From: Bretschneidera sinensis
Taxonomy: Eukaryota > Streptophyta > Magnoliopsida > Brassicales > Akaniaceae
NCBI GenBank assembly: GCA_023935145.1
Contig: CM043705.1
Coordinates: 59,998,584-60,062,583, forward strand
Reading direction: 5' to 3'
Length of the DNA: 64,000 nt
A model generated the notes under the pieces. That model worked only from the letters and a program-made list of their open reading frames with translations. It did not search any database and was not told the origin of the DNA. Of the stretch, positions 11,980 to 22,781 are shown in pieces (position 1 is the stretch's first letter; each line of letters starts with the position of its first letter). The position numbers and the translations under genes are program-made.

Positions 11980-13763
11980 ATGGCTGGCGGTCGTGGTCGT
12001 GGTCATCGCGGGCAGGTTCCGAACAAGGAAGCTCCATGCCGTGATCGTAATGTTCAGGATGCGATGATTGAGGATTTACAGAGGCAAGTTGCAGAGTTAA
12101 CCCAACGTCTAGCGGCGCAGAATTTCGGTGATTGTGAGATGGAAGATCATGATTCCGATTCCAGTTTCGAAATCCCGCATCACAATCCTGCTTGATTCTG
12201 GGAGCACCATGGTTGGGAAGAACGTTATGGAGACCTCAGTTTCAGAGTGGATCTGCCCGAGTTTTCTAGTACTTTATAGGCCAAGGGATTCGTCGATTGG
12301 TTGAATGAAGTGGAGCGTATTTTCGAGTATAAGGAAGTCCCAGATCATGTCAAAGTGAAACTGGTCGCCATTAAACTCAAAGGCAGAGCATCTGCGTGGT
12401 GGGAGCAGTTGAGGCGCTCACGTGACCAGCAGGGCAAGGCCAAGATCACAGATTGGGAGAAGATGAAGAAGAAGATGAAGGGTCACTTCCTTCCTTTCGG
12501 CTACACTCGAACCTTGTTTCAGTGACTTCATTCATTGAGGCAAGGCATGAGATTAGTGGATGATTACACGGAGGAGTTCTATCAATTGATAGCCCGGAAT
12601 GATTTATCCGAGACGGAGGAGCAGATATTGGCACAGTATTTGGGGGGATTACGGCAGCCCCTACAGGATGTCCTCAGCCTTCACTCACTATGGACCGTTT
12701 CGGAAGCATACCAGCGTTCACTTGCGGTGGAAAAACAGTAGAACAGGAGGCTAATAAACAGAAGCGATCAAAGCAGTCGGCCAGTTCGCCCTCAGGAATC
12801 CCGTCCTTCCCAGCAGCCACCCCAAGGTAACTCTAACCCAAATATTAGATGTTTCAGATGTGGTGAACATGGGCATAAATCGACTGAGTGCAGGAAGCCT
12901 GCTAGTCATAAGGGAAAAAATCTCCTGATTGAGGACGACAGGGTAGACAAAATTGAGGAGATTGGAGAGCCTGTGTATGACGATGATGAAGATGGAGATG
13001 TGTTGTATGGAGATGGCCATGAGACTCTGGTCATTCGTAAGAGTCTACTGACCCCCAAGGGTGATTCAGGGGACGGTTGGTTGAGAACCAATATTTTCCA
13101 CACGACCTGCATGGTTGCCGATAAACTCTGCAAGATGATCATTGACAGTGGTAGTTGTGAGAATGTAGTGTCTGAAAAGACTATCCAGAAACTACAGTTA
13201 AAGATAGATCATCATCCTAAGCCGTATAAATTTTCGTGGCTGAATAAAGGCAGTGAGGTTACAATAGATAGGCGATGCCTAGTGTCGTTTTCGATTGGTA
13301 GGAAATATTTTGATAATGTTTGGTGTGATGTTGTGTCTATGGATGCTTGTCATGTATTGTTAGGCAGACCTTGGTAGTATGATCACAGTGTTATTCATGA
13401 TGGGCGAAAAAATAGATATTCCCTTAGGATCAAAGGGAAGAAGATTGTGTTGGCACCTCATCGGGAAGGAGCCACTCCTACCCCGGTAGCCAATAATACT
13501 AATCTGCTTTCGATGTCTAGGTTTTTAGCTGAGATTGAACGTGGAGATGTGGTCCATGCTCTGCTGCCTTGTGGGAATAGTGCAGCAGACATGAATCCAG
13601 ATTTACCAGCAGAGGTGCAGCAGCTGCTAGCAGAGTTTTCTGACCTAATGCCAGAGGATCTTCCTCCTGGGTTGCCACATGATGTCTTTAATGTGAAACA
13701 CCTAAGTCCTTATTTTTTGGATTCCGATGAAGCTATTGTGAACTCGAGGACGAGTTTTTTCTG
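11980..13763 (+). pseudogene. gypsy gag-protease remnant fused to polyprotein tail
   Basis: Starts at the ATG of MAGGRGRGHRGQVP, a basic N-terminus. Gag follows in broken frames: TGA near 12193, TAG near 12277 (shared with the left element), a stop near 12523 after RTLFQ, and another near 12740. The capsid-like part contains ASAWWEQLRRSR. A zinc knuckle CFRCGEHGHKSTEC (CX2CX4HX4C) lies at 12850-12891, normally binding the RNA genome. The retropepsin-like protease carries the catalytic DSG at 13144-13152 and ends in LLGRPW with a stop near 13376. The last open part (13447-13763) holds a protease-RT linker joined directly to the integrase-distal tail, so the RT to integrase region is deleted. 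It cannot support its own transposition. Confidence 0.88.
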
Positions 13764-13775
13764 ACTCGAGGCGAC

Positions 13776-14275
13776 TATTGCAGGAGGATCTGAGTCAGAT
13801 GATGCTGAGTTGTCAGATAACACATTGTTGGCACTGAGATACCTTGAGTTTGCAGATCAGCGCAAAAATGGCAGGTGGACTACCTAGAACGGTTGACTGC
13901 CGTTGATTCTGTTTTAGGCCATCAAATTTGTAGTTTCCAGTTTTATGAAACTTTCCATTTGCAATTTCCTTTTGTATTCAAGTCAGAATTGACTGCCGTT
14001 GATTCTGCCTTAATACAATCGCTTAATTTTAGTAATTTCCTTAGTTTTCCCCAAGATTATGTTTTCGGAGATTTTTTCCTTTTTTTGCTTTGACCTTATA
14101 AATAAGGAGGCCACATACAGAAAAGACAGATTATCATTATTATTGGTATTTGCATAATTTTACACTAAACATCAAAGGTGTTTCTCTATGTTTTTAGGGT
14201 TCCTCCTATGTGTTTTCCCTGTGAAATACCTATCGAAACTAGCCTGCAGAATAATCGCTATTCTGCCCAGTGTCA
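13776..14275 (+). repeat. 3' LTR (500 bp)
   Basis: Begins with a diverged TATTGCAGGAGG (5' LTR: TGATGCAGGAGG) and ends AGTGTCA, followed at once by the target duplicate TTTTG. It follows a purine-rich stretch (CTCGAGGACGAG near 13743, then GAGGCGAC) that may be the polypurine tract. The promoter of this LTR points into exons 4-1 of TBL copy C in antisense. Confidence 0.9.
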
Positions 14276-16300
14276 TTTTGGTAATATCCACATTAGAATT
14301 TACCCATCTAGCCCATGTATTCAATGCTTTCTCATATTCAACCATGCGATCCATGTCTTTGTATGTAGATTCCCCATCGTGAATAACATCACATCCGTAA
14401 AGTTAATTTTTTTTTAGAATAGAAATATCACATAAAAGCAAGGTTTTAATTTTGATTTCAACAAAGATTTCGAGAGTAAAATAAATACAGAAGTACAAAT
14501 GAAAATTTCATTTTCAATTTGAAATCATTTGAAATTGTCAAAGGGTGAAAAATTTACTCATCAAGAATTAATTCGTTCAATTGCGGAATTTTCGAAACAT
14601 CACATATATTCTGAATTTTCTAGGAAAATCCTGAGATATTTGGTAAAACGATATGAAATGGTCCAGATGTGTGGAAATTTGAAATTTCATCGAGACTGTG
14701 ATCCTTGTATGCAAGGTCAGAGTGAACAAATCAGAAATCATGTGACGAACAAATGTAAACGAAAAGATCGTGGTATATATATAAGGTTCTATAAAACCAA
14801 AAGTAACTTCAACAAATATTTTTGAAGCATAGACACCTGAGATTACAGTTCAAGGGAATCAATTGTCTTTTTTAATAGAATTCAATCTATGAACACAAAC
14901 AAATGAAGTGGGAAAAAGAAATAGGTATATATATGATTGATTGCACTTGTCAGTTAAAAAAATCCTCAATATTTAGAGACACAAATCAAGTGTTAATGAA
15001 AAACTTACAGTGTTTTGGATCCACTGTGAAGCCACCAATGCCATGTATTGAAGATCAATGCATCGATTCCCTTTAATATTTCTCCATCGTTAATGGAATT
15101 AAGTTTTAAAATTCGCCGACCTTTCTCCCTAACAACGTCAACTAGCAGCACTTTGCCGGAGAACATTAACGAAACATTGTAGCTCTGCAAAAGGAAAAAT
15201 GAAATTGAAGTGGGGTATGATATTTTAGTAATTGTAACGATTTAGTAATTAAGTGGTTAGTGGTTTTATTCTCCACTACATGAATTAAGGGTATAATAGA
15301 TAGATTTTTTTTATTAAAAAAATGGTTTATGAGATTAATTCATCATTGGATGAATGTCACAACATCCATAATATTGACGTGACTCATTCAAATGATGCAT
15401 TGAACTCTAAATATTCTCCCCAATTATTGAAGGGGACCTCTGATTTATTTTGATGACGAACTTTCTTCTTCTACGCACTGCTTCTCTCTTTTTTTTTAAA
15501 AAAATATTACACTAACAAGAAAAGTGGTGTTCATCACCAAAGTTTAAACGAATACCAAATTTAACCTAAGATAATTTAGACTAAGTAATTCAAAGGAAAA
15601 GAGAAAATTATTTTACTGGGAAGCTAAATGTGGAGAGACTTGTTTTCCTCGTTAAGATATATTTAGCATGTGGTTCTGCTGTATGAAGCATGCGAGTGAC
15701 TGCCATTGATTAAGACCCACTGAATCCCCAATAAACATGATCTGTTTTCCTTTAAATCTCCTCAAGAAATCTTTCCCGTTAAATCTGTTTATATATATAA
15801 ATTGTCATATAAATCATGTAATTAATTATTAAATTAGTAAATGACTTTCGAGTGGAAAATTAAGGTTGGTAAATATGTACGTACTTTGGTAACCTGCATG
15901 AATTGGGCTTCCATCAGTACTTAAGATAATCTTTGTTTGGTCGACCATTTTTATGGCAATCAAATTGTTTTTCTATAAAAGGGCAACTTTCTGAGCAGTA
16001 AAAAAGGAAAGAAGACGTAGTATCATTGTGATAATCCCAACTCCCCTCAAAATAATTACAATAATCAGTCGTTTCATATCTATATACTTCATAGCGGTGT
16101 TTCGTATTCCAAAGGGTTACTTTTATTTTGCACTTACGACAATCATAATCTGTCCAATAGCCTTTCTTACATGGATAGCATGGGTCGTCAGGTTTAAATT
16201 TGATCCCGTATTTCTTCCTGAATTCTTTGACTTCCACTTTTCCCCCAAAAATTTGAAAAGCTATAGCACCAGCAACCAATATAGGAAGCCAAGCACCCAT

Positions 16301-17435
16301 TTTTAATTGTCAGTGTTTAACTATAAGACACAAAAATAATTAAGGAGATGGACTTATTACTACTAATTCATTCATTTCTATACAACTCAAAGCCACTTGA
16401 TTAATTAACTCTTAAATACTGCTGTAGTAGTGGAGTAATTACACTACTTGATTATAAAAGATAATAATTATGTAGTCCGTAAAACGCGTAGAGAAAAAAG
16501 AAATGATTACTCATCTTCAATTTCCGCCCATTTACATACGCATTTTTACGTTGCACTTAAGGATATATTAATTTGTAACTGAATTGGTGAGCTCGAGCTT
16601 AATTTTCCATGAGTTTGAGATTGTAATTTTTTTCCATTTAATTGGTAGAAGTTTAACTTTAATTATTATAACAAAAATAGAATTTAATGAAAAAAGCCTT
16701 GGATTTTCTTCTCTTCATTTTTTTAATTGTATTTTTGTTTCAGTTTCCATGCTAGCTAGCAATTATGGGTTCTCTGATCCATTAATATATATTTTTTTTG
16801 GGTAATTTCATTTTGATTCCATGTGGTTATTTAGTTTTTCACTTTCTCCACTATGAATGCGGTTTAAAACCAATAAAGAATTAGGAGCATCTCCGATAAA
16901 TGTCATACATCTCACATATCAGCAAATATCAAATTCGGTAGTTTGAAAACAAAATCAAAAAAATGGAAGCTAATGACATTTTGACGCAAGTCTTTCAGAA
17001 ATTATAATATATACAAATTATGTACTCGTGCAATGCACGTGCCAACACTATAGTGTTGTTGTTGTAGTTAATATTTTAAACTAATTTTGTTAACCATGGG
17101 AGAAATTAATTTATTTAAAAATTAATGTTATTTGAATTTGATTAGGCAAATAAACACGAGGAAAATATTATTTTAAGTGATTTAAGATTAAGTTGTACCT
17201 GAATTTTGAATATATATAAACTTCTTTCAAGACAATGATTTTTTTAAATAAAATTTTTAGGTAGCTATTTGAGTTTGAAATTAAGTAGAGTCATTTTTTT
17301 CTTTTTAATGTTTTTCATATTAAATCAAATAATTACAATATGTGTAAGGTAAATGAAATGTTCAGCATCTCATCATTGCCTACGTGAATGTTGTCATGAT
17401 ATATATATATATAATTATCTTTTGAGAAGACAGTA

Positions 17436-17481
<46 letters not shown>

Positions 17482-18465
17482 TACATTACTGTCTTCTCAA
17501 AAGATAATTATATAGAGCAATATTTATACCTAAAAAATAATTACAACGCTTAGATAGAGTACTAAATTGTGTAGATGAATTCTTTTCTAAATAGAATTAA
17601 ATCTTTTTTCGAGGGGAATTAGATGAATATTTTAGTAAGATAATGGAAAATCTTTTAAAAATAGCAGAACTCACAGCATAAAACATTCAATAGGGATGAC
17701 AACGGAACGGGTTTGAACCTCTACCACCATCTTAGTTAACATACATATGGCCGGATTCCGTGCAACCTCTATGAGGAATAGGCACGAAAGCAAGAGTTCA
17801 ATGTAAAATATTTTGATTGTTTAATTTGTAAAAGATTTGCAATTGTATAAATAAATTCAAATTGTAATTTCGTGAAGAAAAAAAGATATCGTTTTAATGT
17901 ATTTAACTGCGTACATAGTAGTACTGTCTTATCAAGATACAACACTTTTTATTTGGAAGATCACTTGTTTATATAGAATAATAAATTGTGTAGAAGACTG
18001 GCTGAATTTCATAAAATAAAAATAAATCCCGTCAGTCTTAGGAAAAAGAAAACCTTGCTTCTTCAAGTATTTTTTTTCTCTCCATTGTGTTAACCTAGTA
18101 ATTCTTGCTCAATGGAAGAAGCAACAATCGTGATTTTGCAACACAAATTCCTATATGGTATGCTGACAGGACATAGCTGCTTTCAAATTATTATTTTTTT
18201 CTTTTGATGACACATACGTCACTAAAAAAACAAAATAATTTTGTGGAAGAAGCAATTTCTACTGCAGAAATAGCCTCTCCCATCTTTTAATTCTTTTTCT
18301 TATTTTTGGTACTCTATTTAGCCACTCACTAGTACATGTAGTCCGGAATAAGATTTTATATAATTTAGTTAGATTTTGATTAGTTATTCATTAAGGAACA
18401 AAGTAGGAATTACAAGTGTGTTTCATGTTATGCTTTCTCGTGGAAAACTTTGATTTGAAAATAAT
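16301..18465. other. Spacer between copies C and D
   Basis: About 2.2 kb of AT-rich spacer, inverted relative to the right-hand array. It has the upstream region of copy C (CACGTG near 17037, GCTAGCTAGC near 16750), a palindromic AT-rich structure (17412-17510) and the downstream flank of copy D. No gene is visible. Confidence 0.72.
17412..17510. repeat. 28-bp perfect inverted repeat around a (TA)n loop
   Basis: The arm at 17412-17439 is the exact reverse complement of 17483-17510, separated by about 43 bp of mostly TA repeats. The right arm is normal spacer sequence found in all units (CATTACTGTCTTCTCAAAAG); the left arm is an extra inverted copy found only here. The transcript or single strand could fold into a long hairpin. 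It may come from template switching at the AT run, or be a cruciform-prone site. Confidence 0.9.
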
Positions 18466-19587
18466 TTAGTTCTGAAGTAGAGTTGCATATAGGAGTTCAT
18501 TCCAGGTATCAGGAAGTCCCGGGAGACACCAATGGCTGCAGTCTGTTGCAAGGGATTCTCCATGACCGTAGGACGAAAGGTGACCATCTTTCCTTAGTTG
18601 TGATAAGGTTGTCACATTAAGCAAATAAACTTTCTTTGGCATTGTACCTATTAATTTTTCTAGGATTGCTTCTGCTTTATGTAAACCTCCTGGATACTTA
18701 GACTCAAGTAATGGATGTGTTTCCCCTTTGCAAGTCTTCACATTTTTATCCCCGCAATCTCTTGAACTGTGTTTAAAAAAAAGGAAAAATAAGAAGATAT
18801 GTAACAAATACATATGACACTCCGTAGAAATTTACTTACTTGTGATGATATGGAGAAACACCATGGAAGAAGATTTTGGTTTTGGTAGTATCCATATTAG
18901 AATTTACCCATCTTGCCCATGTATTAAATGCTTTCTCATACGCAACCATGCGATCCATGTCTTTGTATGTAGATTCCCGATCTTGAATAACATCCCATCT
19001 GTAAGGTTAATTTTTTGTTTTGTTTTGTTTTTAGATTAGAAATATCACATAAAAGCAAGGTTTTTAATTTTGATTTCAACAAAGATTTTGAAAGTATAAG
19101 GAAGTACAGATGAAAATTTCGATTTCAATTTGAAATTGTCAAAAGGTAAAAAATTCCATCATCAAGAATTAATTCGTTCAATTGCCGAAAATTGAAAAAA
19201 AAAATTCCTCGAAATATTTCCTATCCAATCATGGAAATTGAAGGAATTTTCAAAATATCACATATATTCTTAATTTTATTGGAAAATCCTGAGATATTTG
19301 GTAAAACGATATGAAATGGTCAAGATGCATGGAAATTTGAAATTTCATCGAGATTGTGATCCTCGTAAGCAAGATCAAAGTGAACAAATCAGAAATCATG
19401 TGACAAACCAATGTAATGGAAAAGATCCTGGTATATATATAAGATTCTATAAAACTAAAAGTAACTTCAACTAATATTTTTGAAGGATAGACACCTGAGA
19501 TTATAGTTCAAGGGAATCAATTGTCTTTTTTAATAGAATTCAATGTATGAACACAAACATATGAAGAGGGAAAAAGAAATAGGTATA
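18466..19587 (-). pseudogene. TBL: TBL/PMR5-family copy D, exons 4-5 only
   Basis: Only the 3' half remains: exon 4 18998-18840, exon 5 18766-18466 (stop TAA instead of the TAG of other copies), and intron 3 up to 19587, where a copia LTR begins. Exons 1-3 are missing. What is left is open and has good splice sites: an AG acceptor before exon 4, GTAAGT after it. Exon 5 keeps LRKDGHLSS and [12 protein letters not shown], so the DxxH half of the catalytic site is intact while the GDS half is lost. It resembles the plus-strand copies more than A-C do. It looks like a gene destroyed by the copia insertion and the strand-switch rearrangement. Confidence 0.9.
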
Positions 19588-20404
19588 TGTTGGTATTTGT
19601 CTAAGGATTAAATGGGTTGAATGTAAAGCTTCAGCATGAGGTCTCTGGGCTACGGCACAGGTTGTGCGCCGCGGTCTCGAGCATGTTCGGAATTCCTCCC
19701 CTCCAGGTCGCGCCGCGGCCTCCAGCAGATGGTGGAAGTGTGCCCTGTTGGGCGCCGCGATCTGCTCTATTCTGGGCCGCGGCGCCAGACACACCTGACC
19801 CCTTTTGTTCAGCATTTTAAGATGGTGCGTGGGACTTGATTAAAACGTACAGGTGCACTTAGACTCTTAGAGAGCCATAAGTCTTTGGTTCTTGAGATCT
19901 AATGGTTAAGATTGATCTCAAAGATTGGTTGAAGAAGTTATTGCCCTATATAAAGGTTCATCTAGGAGCAATTCAAAATAACATGTGAGCATCAAGTGTG
20001 AGAGTGCAAAGACACAAAACATAAGAGAGACTCATTCAAGAGAGGCTGGTTGTTTAGAGAGAGAGTAGTCTAGATTGGGGATTCAAGGGCTTTGTAATTG
20101 GAATTTTCTTGGGGAAAATTCCAGGGAAACACTTAGTTCTTATCACTTTCTTTTTCTCTTCTTTCGTTCTTCAAGAACAAGAGGGTTCTTGAAGAGGTGT
20201 TGCTATACTTGTAAGAACTCCATTGATTTAGTTCAGAGAGCTCGGAGGAGCTCACGGGGATGTAGGCAAATTGTCGAACCTCGATAACAATTGCTTCTGT
20301 TCTTTCTTTGATTGTTTGATTTCTGTTCTGTCCAAATCACTATGGATTTCGGGTGTTTGGAAAGATCACAACTTGGGTTTATGCAAGAATATGATTTTCT
20401 AATA
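19588..20404 (+). repeat. copia 5' LTR
   Basis: From TGTTGGTA at 19588 to about 20404, or 20424 if the second primer-site repeat is used. It holds a TATATAAA box at 19947-19954 that fits an LTR promoter. The sequence is notably richer in GC around 19650-19800 than the surrounding array. Confidence 0.72.
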
Positions 20405-20458
20405 GTGGTATCAAAGCTACAACAGTGGTATCAGAGCTAGAATAGGGGGTATCAGAGC
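20405..20458 (+). other. Triplicated primer-binding-site-like segment
   Basis: Three successive close copies of the initiator-Met tRNA complement: TGGTATCAAAGC near 20406, TGGTATCAGAGC at 20426-20437 and GGTATCAGAGC near 20448. One of them, most likely the first or second, is the real primer-binding site; the others look like local duplications. Confidence 0.65.
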
Positions 20459-20638
20459 AAGGCTCCAAGAATCAAAGGAAACTTCTTGAGTGATTCAAGA
20501 ACGGTGCTGGGATCAAGATCTGATCGGGTTCTTGAGGTTCAAGAACGGTGTTGTGATCAATATCTGATCGTGTTCTTGAGATTTAGAAGTTGGAAAGTAG
20601 TTGTGGGTGCTGCATAAATCTGAGATTTTCTCCGCGAG

Positions 20639-22767
20639 ATGGGTTCAAACTTCATTGTCGAAAAGTTTGATGGAAAGGGAGACTTTGCCCTTTGGAAGCG
20701 GAAAATCAAAGTGGTTCTTATGCAACAAAAGGTGGACTTGGCTATTGGAGAAGATGATGATTTTCCAGCAAGTATCACGGAGGTCTAGCGGAATGAGATG
20801 AAGAAGATGGCATATAGCACCATCTTTTTGCACATGTCGGATAGTGTCACAAGGGAGTGCGGAGACTCGAAAGATCCAGCTGTCATTTGGAAGAAGCTAG
20901 ATGTGTTATTTCTTACCAAGACTCTCCCTAATAAGATTTATCTTTTGAAACAAATCTTTGCTTTTAAAATGGATCCTAATAAAGAGTTGCAAGATAATCT
21001 TGATGTGTTTAATAAACTAGTTCAAGATTTGACTAGTTGTAGTATAACATTCCCGGATGAACAATTGGCTTTTATATTGTTGAATTCTCTTCCTGATTGT
21101 TTTGAAAGCTTGATTAATGCTATCGAATATGGAAGAGATACACTAACCAAAGAAATTGTGATTAATGCTATAAGGGCTCATGATTTCAAAGCCAAGATGA
21201 GGGAAACATCAAGTGGAGAAGGGTTGTTCATTAGAGGAAGGCCAACAACTTGGTATGGCATCAACATACATGGCTACTACCAGGACAAACCACAAGGTAG
21301 AGGAAAAAGCCATGGGAGAGTGCACTCTAAATCAAGATTTGGAGGAACGAGTTGCTACTACTACCATAAGGAGGGTCATTTCAAGAAGGATTGCAAGAAG
21401 ATGATGAGGGATGAGAGAGGAAGAAGCCATACCAACAATAGAGAGGCTTCAGTTGCCAAGGGAGAACAGCAAGATGATGTTCTTGTTGTGTGCTCAAATG
21501 TGAGCAAGTGGCAGGGCAGTGAGAAATGGATCTTGGGTTCTAAGTGCACTTATCACATGTGCCCTCACCGGGATTGGTTCAAGAATTTCAAGGAAACCAA
21601 TGATGGAAAGGTTTTCTTGGGGAATGATACTTCTTTCCAAGTGAGGGGAATAGGAGACATCCAGTTGAGAATGTTTGATAGAGTTACAAGGCTGCTGCGG
21701 AATGTAAAATATCTTCTGGATTTGAGAAGAAATTTGATCTCATTAGGGCAGCTAGATTCCATGGGGTACACATACAAAGCAGAGGGATGAAAGATCAAGT
21801 TAACCAAGGGATCTTTGGTAGTGATCAAAGCAGCAATGAAGGATGGTCTCTATGAGATGATCAGTGACATGGACATCAAGGATCAAGCAGCAAGCTTGAT
21901 GGCTGAGATGGATAAGGCAGCCCTTTGGCACAATCGCTTAGGACACATGAGCGAAAAGGGCCTACAAGTTCTCAGCAAGAATGGTTTACTTGATGGTGAC
22001 AAGGTAGAGAAACTTGATTTCTGCGAATGTTGTGTTTTGGGAAGCAACATCGGGTCAGCTTCAACACTAGAGTGCACAAGTCTAAGAGTATTCTTGACTA
22101 CATTCATGCGGACCTTTGGGGACCAACAAGAACACCAACACAAGGAGGTAATCTTTACTTTCTTTCTTTAATTGATGATTATTCTTGAAAGGTTTGGGTT
22201 TATTTGCTTAAAAATAAATTAGATGCTTTGAGTAAATTTGTGATGTGAAAAAAGCTAGAAGCAACTCAAACGGGCAAGGTAGTTAAGGTGTTAAGAATCG
22301 ATAATGGCTTAGAATTTTTTAATAAGGAATTTGAAAATTTATGTAAATTAAATGGGATTCTAAGACATAGAACGGTTGTGAAAACCCCTCAGCAAAATAG
22401 AGTTGCTGAAAGGATGAATAGGACCCTTATAGAAAAGGTTAGGTGCATGTTAATTGGCTCCAGATTACCCAAATGTTTGTGGGGGGAAACTGTGTCTACT
22501 GCTATATATTTGGTTAATAGATCACCCTCTAGAGCTTTGGATCTTAAGACTCTCGAGGAGATGTGAAGTGGTAAACCCCCTTAGTTGAACAACCTTAGAA
22601 CTTTTGAATGTGCTGCATTTGCACATCAAAAGGATGATAAACTTAGCCCAAGGTCTAGAAAATGTGTGTTTCAAGGATATGGGGAAGGGGTTAAGGATAT
22701 AGGTTGTGGTCCTTAGAGCAAAAAAGAACTGAACTCATAATAAGTAGGGATGTCATTTTTAATGAGC
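20639..22767 (+). pseudogene. copia gag-protease-integrase, decayed
   Basis: Starts at the ATG of MGSNFIVEKFDGKGDFALW, a copia Gag N-terminus, with a TAG at 20786 after 49 codons; the frame reopens to 21788. The Gag domain (WKKLDVLFLTKTLPNKIYLL) leads to a damaged zinc knuckle CYYYHKEGHFKKDC whose second Cys is lost. The protease site reads WILGSKCTYHM where the family has a D-S-G triad, so it should be dead. The gag-pre-integrase part (LWHNRLGHMSEKGLQVLSKN) is in 21815-22171. The integrase core follows at 22288-22566 (RIDNGLEF, TPQQNRVAERMNRT), then a stop and short conserved stretches (FECAAFAHQKDDKLSPRSRKC) to about 22767. Frameshifts occur between 22171 and 22288. Non-functional. Confidence 0.88.
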
Positions 22768-22781
22768 ATTTGTTTCCCCTT

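Larger units (their letters stand above)
11430..14275 (+). mobile_element. Ty3/gypsy LTR retrotransposon with internal deletion (non-autonomous)
   Basis: A complete insertion of 2,846 bp in exon 4 of TBL copy C. It has two LTRs of 500 bp each, 5-bp target duplications TTTTG (11425-11429 and 14276-14280), and a primer-binding site TGGTATCAGAGC at 11932-11943, which matches the initiator-Met tRNA. Inside are gag, a CCHC knuckle and an aspartic protease. The reading then jumps from the protease-RT linker (DLMPEDLPPGLPH) to the polyprotein tail (DVFNVKHLSPYF). Reverse transcriptase, RNase H and integrase are absent. It is oriented opposite to the host gene. About 16 differences in the first 175 bp of the two LTRs, counted by eye, point to an old insertion. 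Confidence 0.93.
11047..16300 (-). pseudogene. TBL: TBL/PMR5-family pseudogene, copy C, split by a gypsy insertion
   Basis: Read leftward: exon 1 16300-15885, exon 2 15784-15617, exon 3 15184-15009, exon 4 14394-14281 plus 11429-11385, exon 5 11347-11047. Exon 4 is interrupted by a 2.85-kb LTR element; joining the two sides across the target duplication restores the family length of 159 nt. Exon 1 ends early in a TGA after DYLKY, exon 2 lacks 4 bp, and the exon 4 acceptor reads GG, all as in copy A. A deletion in intron 4 has also removed the exon 4 donor, and the exon 5 acceptor reads AA. Exons 3 and 5 are still open ([21 protein letters not shown]), so decay of those parts is slight. Not functional as a gene. 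Confidence 0.92.
19588..22781 (+). mobile_element. Ty1/copia LTR retrotransposon, 3'-truncated
   Basis: Starts TGTTGGTATTTG inside intron 3 of TBL copy D. It has a 5' LTR of about 0.8 kb, primer-site-like sequences, then a decayed gag-protease-integrase reading. It stops in the stretch between integrase and reverse transcriptase (ELIISRDVIFNEH), where it joins TBL spacer at about 22774-22782. RT, RNase H and the 3' LTR are absent, so no target duplication can be checked. The TBL array is minus-strand on its left and plus-strand on its right. Confidence 0.88.

Noticed and set aside
19540..19839. Overlapping open frames on both strands in the GC-rich part of the copia LTR
   Set aside because: They lie within the LTR, overlap on both strands, and have no matching protein features.
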